Shown here: positions 1-7,500 of the stretch, one piece after another
Numbering within the stretch: position 1 is the first letter of the stretch
How the letters are laid out: each line of letters begins with the position of its first letter
NCBI GenBank assembly: GCA_026991065.1
Contig: JALXCG010000133.1
Span: 1 to 8,034 of the forward strand
DNA length: 8,034 bases
Reading direction: 5' to 3'
Origin: Gemmatimonadota bacterium
Lineage (GTDB): Bacteria; GCA-2686955
The notes under the pieces: generated by a model
What the model was told of the DNA's origin: nothing
The model's input: the letters and a program-made list of their open reading frames with translations, nothing else
Databases searched by the model: none
Translations under genes and position numbers: made by a program

Positions 1-2
1 AG

Positions 3-491
3 CTGGAACTCCAAGGTGGCCTGGTTCGCCGGGTGGCCGAAGAAGTGATTGCCGCACGTGGTGTGAAACTCGACTACCAGATCGGTACCATGATTGAAGT
101 GCCGCGGGGAGCCTTGACGGCTGGTGAGATTGCCAAAGTCGCGGAGTTCTTTTCCTTTGGAACGAATGACCTTACCCAAACATGCTTTGGCCTTAGCCGT
201 GACGATGTTCCAAAGGTTCTCGAAACCTACATCGCAGAGCGCATCTACTCCGTCGATCCCTTTGTCTCGGTAGACCAATCGGGTGTTGGCCGACTCATGG
301 AGATTGCGGTCCATGACGGCCGAGAGACCAAGCCCAATTTGAAGATCGGAATCTGTGGCGAGCATGGTGGAGACCCACAGAGTGTCGAATACTGCAACCA
401 GCTCGGCCTGAACTACGTTTCATGTTCGCCTTATCGTATCCCGGTTGCCCGCGTCGCCGCTGGGCAGGCCGCACTCAAGGCAAAGAGCTAG
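3..491 (+). CDS. ppdK: Pyruvate phosphate dikinase, C-terminal part (5' end outside window)
   Basis: This is the end of a PEP-utilising TIM-barrel domain, open at the left edge; 162 codons are visible of a protein that usually has about 870-910 residues. The enzyme interconverts pyruvate, ATP and phosphate with PEP, AMP and pyrophosphate in the cytoplasm. Visible landmarks are MIEVPRGAL (Mg-ligand Glu), FFSFGTNDLTQ (Mg-ligand Asp) and GICGEHGGDPQSV. The last carries the catalytic Cys at 354-356, which acts as the acid in pyruvate/enolpyruvate chemistry. The tail, CSPYRIPVARVAAGQAALK, matches the normal C-terminus of the family, so the 3' end is intact. The GTG at 33 is only an internal Val codon, because the frame continues upstream with recognisable PPDK sequence (VRRVAEEV). 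PEP synthase and enzyme I share the fold, but GEHGGDP with this ending favours PPDK. The gene is followed by a structured gap and a co-oriented gene. Confidence 0.95.
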   Translation: MELQGGLVRRVAEEVIAARGVKLDYQIGTMIEVPRGALTAGEIAKVAEFFSFGTNDLTQTCFGLSRDDVPKVLETYIAERIYSVDPFVSVDQSGVGRLMEIAVHDGRETKPNLKIGICGEHGGDPQSVEYCNQLGLNYVSCSPYRIPVARVAAGQAALKAKS

Positions 492-516
492 AAACCAGAA
501 CTTCCCGTTGACCAGG

Positions 517-597
517 ACCTGGGGTCACCACGTAGAGCGGAGTGGCGGTCGAGGCCTTTCCAAAGGCCGGCACGCTCAGCGTGAAGTGACCCCGGGT
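517..597 (+). other. Closed multi-branch inverted-repeat structure in the 492-632 gap
   Basis: The 141-base gap between the dikinase and the SpoIID gene holds no credible gene. Bases 517-528 pair with 586-597 (12 pairs, one of them G-T). Inside this closing stem lie two further perfect inverted repeats: GGCCTTT/AAAGGCC at 553-568 and CACGCT/AGCGTG at 571-583. A weak third arm is possible at 529-544. The strand ggggtcac at 521-528 can also pair locally with 509-513, excluding the long stem. No T-run follows 597, so this is not a standard intrinsic terminator. It could be a Rho-type 3' end structure, a palindromic intergenic repeat, or a leader structure for the gene at 633, whose start lies 36 bases after it. 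The pairing is read directly; the function is unknown. Confidence 0.5.
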
Positions 598-632
598 AAC
601 CTTCTGCAGCGCGGGGAACGGACGGGAATCCT

Positions 633-1949
633 GTGATCCGCCGCACCATCGGAAAGCAGCGCAGACACGTCGCTCGGTACGTGTTGACGACATCTACGGC
701 GGTGTTCACCCTCGGTTTGGTTGCTCTCTCGGGATGTGCACGTCGAGAGAGGCCCAACCCTGCCAGGCCCGTTCCAAGCCGTTCTGTCACACCAGATGTG
801 TCGATCGGTATCGCCTCGACTGTGGAGTCGGTAGAAGTGGAAGCCGTCTCCTCTGCAGAACTTCAGGCCGTTGACCCCAGCATTGCGATTCAGCTCTCGG
901 CAAACACCCGACTAAGGATCACGCCTGGACCAGATTCTTCCTGCGCACTGTCGGCCGGAGTTAGTGGTGCAGAGAAGTGGTCTCTTGAACTGTCAGAGCC
1001 ATTTCGAGTGGTAGCAAAGGATTCCACCAGCCCGCTCCTTCGTCTCAATGGCCGCGCCTATCCCGGTGTTCTTCGGTTTGTCACTGTTGCAGGCACTCTT
1101 CAGGTAGAGAATCAGGTCGACCTCGAAACCTATCTTCGAGGGGTTGTGCCGGTGGAATTGGGATTCCTTAGCCGCGCCACTCCCGCCGCACTGCGAGTCC
1201 AAGCAGTAATCTCCCGGACCTATGCCCTTCGCAAGATTGCTTCAGCCGACTCGATCCTGGACTCTACCATCGGTGATCAAGTCTATGCAGGTGCCGATGT
1301 CTGGGCTGCCGCAGCTGACGACGCGATCCGTGATACTCACGGTATGATAGTCGCTTATGACGGTCGTCCCGCCCTCACTCTATTCCACAGTACCTGCGGC
1401 GGACACACCAGCCCTCTGGATGCGATCTGGCCTCGCTACAGCCGACCGATCTCCTACCTTCAAGGTGTTTCTGACCTGGATGAAACCGCCACACCCTACT
1501 GTTTCTGGTCCAAGTACGCGCACTGGCGAGAACACTGGAGCATCGCCGAACTCCGGGCAACCCTTCAACAGTATCTTCCGTCTGAATTCCCCGGAATTGA
1601 CGACCAACTGCGCGGACCTTCCGGCCCGATTGACATCCGAATCACCGGACGCACACCAGATGGTCGTGTAACTCACGCGCAGATCCGTGCGTGGGGACAC
1701 GAGTTCGATCTCCATGGAGAGCGAATTCGATGGGTGTTGCGGCCTCCAGGCAAGAGTCTGCTGCTACGAAGTTCAAAGCTGACCAGAGTTGAGATTGGTG
1801 TGGATGGGTTGGACGTCGAGGGGGAGGGGTGGGGACATGGTCTTGGACTCTGCCAGGTTGGAGCAATTGAACGGGCCGCGCGCGGTAGCGATTGGGAACA
1901 GATCCTCAATCACTACTACCCGGGCACCTATGTCATGCAAGCTTACTGA
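633..1949 (+). CDS. SpoIID/LytB-domain lipoprotein, probable peptidoglycan lytic enzyme
   Basis: A 438-residue envelope protein. The N-terminus has a basic stretch, a hydrophobic core and a lipobox (ALSGC, lipidated Cys at residue 35), so a lipid-anchored periplasmic protein is predicted. The SpoIID core runs from about 140 to 435. YLRGVVPVELG carries Glu175, equivalent to the catalytic Glu of SpoIID. It is followed by LRVQAVISRTYALR, FHSTCGGHTS (251-260) and GWGHGLGLCQVGA (399-411), and it ends in HYYPGT. SpoIID proteins cleave glycan strands lacking stem peptides; in non-spore-formers they are thought to act in wall turnover or cell separation. The start is GTG with GGGA at 624-627, five bases upstream; this start also gives a complete signal peptide. 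Residues 36-140 are a less conserved linker plus a possible beta-rich subdomain. The substrate and biological role here are inferred. The gene converges with the zinc-ribbon gene, leaving a 40-base gap without a clear terminator. Confidence 0.92.
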   Translation: MIRRTIGKQRRHVARYVLTTSTAVFTLGLVALSGCARRERPNPARPVPSRSVTPDVSIGIASTVESVEVEAVSSAELQAVDPSIAIQLSANTRLRITPGPDSSCALSAGVSGAEKWSLELSEPFRVVAKDSTSPLLRLNGRAYPGVLRFVTVAGTLQVENQVDLETYLRGVVPVELGFLSRATPAALRVQAVISRTYALRKIASADSILDSTIGDQVYAGADVWAAAADDAIRDTHGMIVAYDGRPALTLFHSTCGGHTSPLDAIWPRYSRPISYLQGVSDLDETATPYCFWSKYAHWREHWSIAELRATLQQYLPSEFPGIDDQLRGPSGPIDIRITGRTPDGRVTHAQIRAWGHEFDLHGERIRWVLRPPGKSLLLRSSKLTRVEIGVDGLDVEGEGWGHGLGLCQVGAIERAARGSDWEQILNHYYPGTYVMQAY

Positions 1950-1989
1950 CCATCTACCTCATCCCGTAAGTATGAGAATGCCCCAAAGG

Positions 1990-2328
1990 TCATTTCAGCC
2001 AGTACAGAAACCGCCCGCAATTCTCACATTGTGCGATCATTGAGTTGGATGCGTTGGTCAGGCTAGTAGGCAACGTAGTAAAACAGCCGTGGCAAACCCC
2101 GCGGGTCACCGGAACGACAGGGCGTCCGTAGCGTTTTCGCAGAGCTTCATAGCGTCCCAGAACCGCCTGATCGAACTCGGCCGCCAAGACAACGCGCTGC
2201 TCCTGGAGTTCCTCTATGTTGGGCGTTGAAAAGCCAAGCTCAACAACATCTTGACCCATCTCAGCAATCTCGCTGATCATCAGGTCCAGATCATGGAGCG
2301 TAATCAATAGCTCTAACTGCTTATTCAT
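1990..2328 (-). CDS. Short C4-type zinc-ribbon protein (CT398/zf-RING_7-like)
   Basis: A 112-residue protein with two helical segments followed by a zinc ribbon. Cys79/Cys82 (GVCHGC) and Cys101/Cys104 (CENCGRFLYW) form CxxC-x18-CxxC, and the flanking pattern VVPVTRGVCHGCFTTLP is typical of the C4 zinc-ribbon family. Family members such as CT398 usually have about 230-250 residues with a long antiparallel coiled coil. Here the first (LITLHDLDLMISEI) and last (RYEALRKRYG) helices remain but the middle of the coiled coil is missing, giving a compact form. All four Cys are present and no frameshift is visible, so this looks like a genuine short version rather than a broken gene. The molecular role is not established; nucleic-acid or protein binding is plausible. 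It lies 32 bases downstream of the EIIA gene on the same strand and is probably co-transcribed with it. Confidence 0.85.
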   Translation of the reverse strand: MNKQLELLITLHDLDLMISEIAEMGQDVVELGFSTPNIEELQEQRVVLAAEFDQAVLGRYEALRKRYGRPVVPVTRGVCHGCFTTLPTSLTNASNSMIAQCENCGRFLYWLK

Positions 2329-2360
2329 TGGTGGTCTTCCATCCTTGGTGTACGCTCCGA

Positions 2361-2813
2361 CTACCCTTCCGCCTTGCCTACCAGCTCCCGAAACTCCTTG
2401 GCTGTCTCGATCTTCATAAGAGCATCTCGGTTTTCGGGATCTTTGAGGAACTGCGCGATCCGTCCCAGCGTAGGAAGGTAGATATTGGAGATCTCCTGCG
2501 GGGGCGCCACAATCAGAAAGAAGAGATGAACCGGTTTGTCATCCATGGCGTTGAAGTCAATCCCCGCCGATGATCGCCCCGCAGCCATCATCAATCTGCT
2601 GATTACCAAGGAACGGCCATGGGGAATCGCAACGCCCCGGCCAATGCCGGTGGACCCCATGTGTTCTCGCTTCTTTAGCATTCGAAGAACGACCGCCGCG
2701 TTTTTTTCGTCGAGATCCAGTTGTCGAACCAATTCCCCAAGAACATCGTCTTTCGTCGTTGCCTGGAGATCAAGATTGATGGACTCTTCCGCAAGGAAAT
2801 CAATAACCTTCAC
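2361..2813 (-). CDS. ptsN: PTS EIIA domain protein, PtsN-like (nitrogen/fructose-type EIIA)
   Basis: A single-domain EIIA of the fructose/mannitol/Ntr superfamily, 150 residues from the preferred GTG start at 2813-2811. The start MKVIDFLAEESINLDL matches PtsN N-termini, and GIGRGVAIPHGR contains the phosphorylated His (residue 65 from this start). The rest (LFFLIVAPPQ, LPTLGRIAQFL, FRELV) is normal for the family. These proteins accept phosphate from HPr/NPr and, when no EIIB/EIIC is attached, act mainly as regulators of potassium transport, nitrogen or carbon balance. No EIIB, EIIC or HPr gene is visible nearby. A TTG two codons upstream could also start translation, but the GAGG at 2824-2821 is only one base from it and seven from the GTG. 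The gene is first in a minus-strand unit with the zinc-ribbon gene and is divergent from the response regulator. The family is certain; the symbol ptsN is by similarity only. Confidence 0.9.
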   Translation of the reverse strand: MKVIDFLAEESINLDLQATTKDDVLGELVRQLDLDEKNAAVVLRMLKKREHMGSTGIGRGVAIPHGRSLVISRLMMAAGRSSAGIDFNAMDDKPVHLFFLIVAPPQEISNIYLPTLGRIAQFLKDPENRDALMKIETAKEFRELVGKAEG

Positions 2814-2820
2814 GAGCAAA

Positions 2821-2824
2821 CCTC
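2821..2824 (-). promoter_or_regulatory. Ribosome-binding site that decides the EIIA start
   Basis: Read on the minus strand this is GAGG. It ends seven bases before the GTG at 2813-2811 but only one base before the alternative TTG at 2819-2817. The spacing therefore supports the GTG start, which also gives the better family alignment. Confidence 0.6.
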
Positions 2825-3086
2825 GAACCGCGCGAAGCGGCGGCCAAATGCCTAATTACTTCTGAACTCGATCCTCAAGCGAGAGACGAGTGTGCATGGC
2901 TGAACAATATAACCCCAAACAACTACCAAGGGGCACTGCTGTGGTCAACTGGAATCACACGATCTCTCTCGATTTGTTTTTCGTAGCTGTAATCTGGACA
3001 ATGGGCTTGAGAGCGTCGCCCCGATGGTCTGCACCAGGGGCCCATGGGCTTCGGCCTTTCGCGCGCCTCCGCCTCCTCTGAACGAG

Positions 3087-3124
3087 TTTGGAGAAGCGAC
3101 GTCTCCAAAGCAGGCGCCGGCCTG
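3087..3124 (+). promoter_or_regulatory. Two tandem hairpins upstream of the response-regulator gene
   Basis: TTTGGAGA (3087-3094) and TCTCCAAA (3102-3109) form a perfect 8-bp inverted repeat around a 7-base loop. One base later caggc (3111-3115) pairs with gcctg (3120-3124) around gccg. The second hairpin ends 47 bases before the ATG at 3172. The first repeat could be a dimeric-regulator operator; together they could shape the mRNA leader. No T-run follows, so this is not a typical terminator. The structure is seen in the sequence; the role is inferred. Confidence 0.45.
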
Positions 3125-3171
3125 TGCTGAAACGCAACCAACCCACGAGAAACCAGCGAAATACACGTAGC

Positions 3172-4548
3172 ATGTCCACTGTGTTGATCATTGATGATGA
3201 CGATGCGATCCGCCAGGCTGTGTCCACCATCCTGAGCTATGACCACTACGAGATCCTGACCGCCGAAGATGGTATTCGTGGTCTTCAGGTGTTTGACCAG
3301 GAGGACCCCGATCTAGTGCTCTTGGACATCAAGATGCCGGGGATCGATGGCCTTGAAGTCTTGCGGATGATCCGCGAGGACCGGGGATCCACAACCCCGA
3401 TTATCATCTTCACCGGGCATGGAGATTTTCAGACAGCGGCAGAAGCGGGGCGCTGGGGGATCTTCGACTTCATTGAGAAGCCTGGAGACACTGAAGTAAT
3501 CCGCACTCGCGTGCGCAACGCATTGCGTCAAAGCGAGTTGGAACGAGAGAATTCAACCCTCAGAGAACGCGTTACGACGGATGACGAACTCATCGGTGAG
3601 TCACCAGCCATGCTGGAAATCAAGAAGACCATCGATCGAGTGGCGGCAACGCAGGCCAGAGTCCTGATTACCGGTGAGAGTGGCACCGGCAAGGAACTCG
3701 TGGCCCGCGCAATTCACCGGGCGTCACCGCGTTTCGCACAGCCACTGATCAAGGTCAACTGCGCGGCCATTCCCGACGAGTTGATAGAGTCCGAACTCTT
3801 CGGCCACGAAAAGGGCAGCTTCACCGGTGCCCATGCCAAGAAGATCGGCAAGTTTGAGGCAGCGAATGGCGGAACGCTCTTTCTGGATGAGATCGGCGAC
3901 ATGAATCTCGCTGCCCAGGCCAAAGTTCTTCGCGTTCTGCAAGAGAATGAGATTGAGCGCGTTGGCGGCAACAAGACCTTGCCTGTCGATGTTCGAGTGA
4001 TTGCCGCGACCAATCAGGACCTGAGCGATGCCATCCGTGAAGGGAGATTTCGCCAGGACCTGTTCTATCGCCTCAATGTCATACCGATCCACCTGCCGCC
4101 GCTGAGCCAGCGCGGCGATGATATTGAACGGATCGCCGTTCACGTACTCGCCGAGGTTTGCGAAAAGAACGGCTTGGCAACAAAAAGGTTTCATCCCGAT
4201 GCGTTGAACAATCTGAAATCTCGTCCCTGGCCCGGCAATGTTCGCGAACTGCGAAATGTGGTTGAGCGCGTCGCGATTCTATCTCCCAGAGATGAGATCA
4301 CGGTTGCCGATCTGCCGGCCGCTGATCCGCGAAGCCTCAGCGGTAGCTTGCAAGAACTGATCGATGCCACGCCCACATTGCAAGCTTTCAAGGACTTGGC
4401 GGAACGCGCCTATCTCGAGGCGAAACTCGCCGAAAATGGCTGGAACATTGCCCGAACGGCGAAGACCATCGATGTACAGAGGTCTAATATCTATAAAAAG
4501 ATAGAAAGACACAACTTGCAAAACCCCCTGCGTGCCGGTGACGCGTGA
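3172..4548 (+). CDS. Sigma-54-dependent response regulator (NtrC/NtrX-like)
   Basis: 458 residues with the full three-domain plan. The receiver (about 1-120) has the acidic DDDD cluster, phospho-acceptor Asp52 (VLLDIKMPG), Thr81 and Lys103 (IEKP). The AAA+ domain (about 140-375) has Walker A GESGTGKE (168-175), the sigma-54-contact loop GSFTGA (215-220), Walker B LFLDEIGD (Asp239-Glu240) and arginine-finger candidates in FRQDLFYRLN. A Fis-type helix-turn-helix lies at about 424-448 (WNIARTAKTIDVQRSNIYKK). When phosphorylated it should bind enhancer-like DNA and drive sigma-54 open-complex formation. The loop has Ser in place of the usual Ala of GAFTGA. The frame is open further upstream to a TTG at 3088, but those residues are basic and outside the receiver fold, so the ATG at 3172 is preferred although no strong ribosome-binding site precedes it. 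No sensor kinase is visible. Its stop overlaps the next gene by four bases, so it may control, and is coupled to, the secreted protein downstream. Confidence 0.93.
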   Translation: MSTVLIIDDDDAIRQAVSTILSYDHYEILTAEDGIRGLQVFDQEDPDLVLLDIKMPGIDGLEVLRMIREDRGSTTPIIIFTGHGDFQTAAEAGRWGIFDFIEKPGDTEVIRTRVRNALRQSELERENSTLRERVTTDDELIGESPAMLEIKKTIDRVAATQARVLITGESGTGKELVARAIHRASPRFAQPLIKVNCAAIPDELIESELFGHEKGSFTGAHAKKIGKFEAANGGTLFLDEIGDMNLAAQAKVLRVLQENEIERVGGNKTLPVDVRVIAATNQDLSDAIREGRFRQDLFYRLNVIPIHLPPLSQRGDDIERIAVHVLAEVCEKNGLATKRFHPDALNNLKSRPWPGNVRELRNVVERVAILSPRDEITVADLPAADPRSLSGSLQELIDATPTLQAFKDLAERAYLEAKLAENGWNIARTAKTIDVQRSNIYKKIERHNLQNPLRAGDA

Positions 4549-7500
4549 GATCCTCAACTCCATATTCGCCTCGCTTCGCTTTCTTCACCCGGCCCCACGA
4601 ATCTGAGCGCGTCGCGGTTCCTGTCGCGGCCCTGCTGCTTCTGCTTTCCGGGTTCTCTGCCGGTGCCACGGTCCATGGTCCAACCGGCCGGGCGCCATCC
4701 GCTGCGTTGGCGCATCTGGCGGCGCCGCCGTCAGTGATTCGTCCGGCCACACGCCTTTCCGCTTTCGCGGAAGACGGCCCCGCTCCGGTGCTCGAAACGC
4801 CTCGCCTGCTGTCCAGCGGCCGTTCCTTTCGGCCCCAATCATCCTTGCGCGTTATTGCACTTCTGGTGGAGTTTCAGCCGGACACCGATCCGAAGACCAC
4901 GGGTGATGGCCTCTTTCAATCTGAACCCGTTTGGCCCGATTTTCAGCCCCACGACCCACCCTACTTTCGCCGCCAACTGGACCACCTGGAGGACTATTGG
5001 GAAACTGTTTCCAATGGCCAAGCCGGCTTTACCGTGGATCTTGATACCCGCATTCACCGGCTCTCCGCACCGCTCTCCCGCTATGGGAAGGACGACGACT
5101 CACTGCAGCGGATCGCCGACCTGCTCCAAGATGCAATTGCCGCAGCCGATCCCAGTCTGGACTTCAGTCCGTATGGCGCAGTGATGGTGATCCATGCCGG
5201 ACCCGGCCAGGAGTCCGACCTGGCTCTGGATACACCGAGCGACATCTGGTCTTCATACCTTTCGGCGGCCGACATTGAGGAGAAGTTGGACCTTCCCAAC
5301 GGCATCGAAACCGACGATGGCGCCATCTTCACCGAAGGGATCGTCGTCCCCGAGATGGAAACCCAAGACGCCGACGACGAAGATCCCGCCAAGATCCTTG
5401 CTACCCTAGGCGTGATGGCGTTCGAAACAGGCCACTTCTTTGGCTTGCCCGATCTTTTCGACACCGGTCCTTTGCCCCAGGACAGCTGGGGCATCGGCGC
5501 CTGGGGGATCATGGGACTTGGCGCCTGGAATGCGAATGGCTTTGTACCCCCGCACCCATGCGCTTGGAGCAAGCTCCGACTCGGTTGGGCTACCGGCATG
5601 AAGATCGCATCGGGCGACACCCTCGCCCTGACACCAGTCGAGGCTGATCCGCCAAGCGTGCTTACTGCCCGAGCATCGCCCACCGACCTGTTCCTTGCCA
5701 CCTACCGCAAGGGCGACCTCAACAGCAACGGCTGCTTCGATTTCATCGACGCCGATGGAGACTCTCTTTTCAGCTACTTCGACCCTCTATCCGGAGACCG
5801 CTATCTGGGGTCCGAGTTTGACTATTACCTCCCGACCGGTCCAGGCACCCCTTGTAACGGTTCCACCTCCGGCGTGCTCTTCTGGCACATCGACGAAGAT
5901 GTCATTGCCGCCTCCGCCCCTCCCGACGTCAATCTTGTCAATGCCGAAGCGGGTCGCAAAGGCGTCGATCTGGAGGAGGCCGGGGGGGTCCAAAATCTTG
6001 ACCAATACCCGGGGTCATGGGGCGACGCCGGCGACTTCTGGACTCCCGGCAGCAGTTTCGGGCCCGACACGCAGCCCGACACCCGAACCAACGACGGCGC
6101 TCGCAGCGGCTGGTCTTTCACCATCCACACCGTGGCCGACAGCGCCGCGACCGTGAGCGCAGCCATTGAATCCAGCCAGGACGGCTGGCCGGTCGAGATC
6201 GGCGAACCCCTCGCGGGCGCACTCCTGAGCACAGATTTCGATCACGACGGAGCAGCGGATGTCGTTGCCATCGGTGCCAGCGGGCAGGCCTACCTGATCT
6301 GGGGGGGCACGACCGTGGCTCCTCCCTTGCCGCTGCTGGCCATCGAAGATGGTGACCAAGCTGTCGGTCAAGCCGCCGCCGACCTCGACCTGGACGGTGC
6401 ACCCGATCTAATCCTGACCACCCGTGATGGTCGAGTCCTGGCCCTGCGCCTGGCCGACTCCAGCGCCAAACGATTCACTGCCCCGTTACCCCCGCCGCTG
6501 CCCGGTTCCTGGGGCACCCCCCTTGGCGCGGCCTTCCTTCGCGACCCAGCCATCGCCGATCTGAACGGCGATTCCGAGCCGGAGGTCGTCGTTTTTCCCC
6601 TGCCGCAATCGCCGCCGCAATCGGACTCGCCACCAGACCTGGTGGTCTTGTCCGCCACCGGCGGCGAAATGGCTCGCGCCACCTGTGCCGGCCCGGTCTC
6701 CGTCCCGCCGGCGATCACCGCCGATGGCCGCATCGCCTACCTTGCTGGTCAAACCCTGCACCAGGCTCGCTGGTCCCCGGCGGCAGGCTTTCATGATGAG
6801 CAGAGCCACGCACTTCCGACCGCGGTTTCCACCCCTCTTCTCGCCCTCGATATCGACCAAAACGGAAGTGAAGAGGTTTTGCTGCTCGAAGAAGAGGGAA
6901 GAGCGCACCTTTTCGATGACAACCTCAAAGAACCCCCCGGTTGGCCCATCCGGCTGGATGCCGGTCTCGCCACTCCGGCAGCCGTTGCCGACCTTGGCGG
7001 CGACGATCGCATCGACCTGATTGCCTTAACCTACGACCCGATCGAAATCCGTCGCTGGGATCGTTCCGGAAACGGGATTCCCGACTGGAAGAACCCTTCT
7101 CTGGTCGCGGTCGGCGAATCCCTCGTGATTCCGCGCGCCGGCGTGCTCTGCGGCGATCTCGATGCCGACGGTATCGACGAGATCATCGCGGCACTTCCCT
7201 CCGGCCAGGTCAAGGCGATATCCCCCGGAGCAAGCGGCACAGCCACCCAGCCAACCCCGGGGTTTCCGCTGCAAGCGTCCGGCGAAGTCTCTTTTACTCC
7301 CCTGCTTGCGGATCTCGACGCTGACCGTGACCTCGAACTCGTCGTCGCCACCGATCCCGGTCTCATCATGGCTTGGGACCTTCCCGCCACCCAACCCCCT
7401 TCATGGGCCCAGCGCGGTGCCACGGCCTCTCGCGCCGGCCGTTTCGCCGGCGTCTATCCGTCCGCCACCGCGCCGCCTACGGAACTCCTCACGCAAGCCT

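Larger units (their letters stand above)
2814..3171. other. Divergent intergenic control region, no credible gene
   Basis: This 358-base stretch separates the minus-strand EIIA gene from the plus-strand response regulator and must hold both promoters. A 63-codon frame at 2890-3081 (+) has no recognisable family or ribosome-binding site and was not accepted. An AT-rich TATATT on the minus strand (2911-2906) could be a -10 element for EIIA, but no good -35 lies at the right distance. On the plus strand TAATCT near 2991 is a possible -10, also without a good -35. I found no convincing sigma-54 -24/-12 site. A short palindrome GCCCATGGGC lies at 3040-3049, and two tandem hairpins lie at 3087-3124 (separate entry). 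Confidence 0.6.

Noticed and set aside
517-597. A tRNA or intrinsic terminator in the gap after the dikinase gene
   Set aside because: The 12-bp closing stem and arm sizes do not fit a tRNA, and no T-run follows the structure.
1950-1989. A bidirectional terminator between the convergent genes
   Set aside because: Only a 5-bp stem (1958-1962 with 1972-1976) is visible, without a T-run.
2992-3007. A sigma-54 promoter resembling TGG-N-TTG upstream of the regulator
   Set aside because: The spacing of the GG and GC elements does not match the -24/-12 consensus.
2890-3081. A 63-codon plus-strand frame in the divergent region
   Set aside because: It has no ribosome-binding site and no family resemblance, and it occupies space needed for two promoters.
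3088-3171. A 28-residue N-terminal extension of the response regulator from a TTG
   Set aside because: It is highly basic, lies outside the receiver fold and runs through the hairpins; the ATG at 3172 begins directly at the receiver.
5081-5701. A 206-codon minus-strand frame inside the M6-like gene
   Set aside because: It is antisense to a well-supported gene, low-complexity in composition, and has no recognisable motif.
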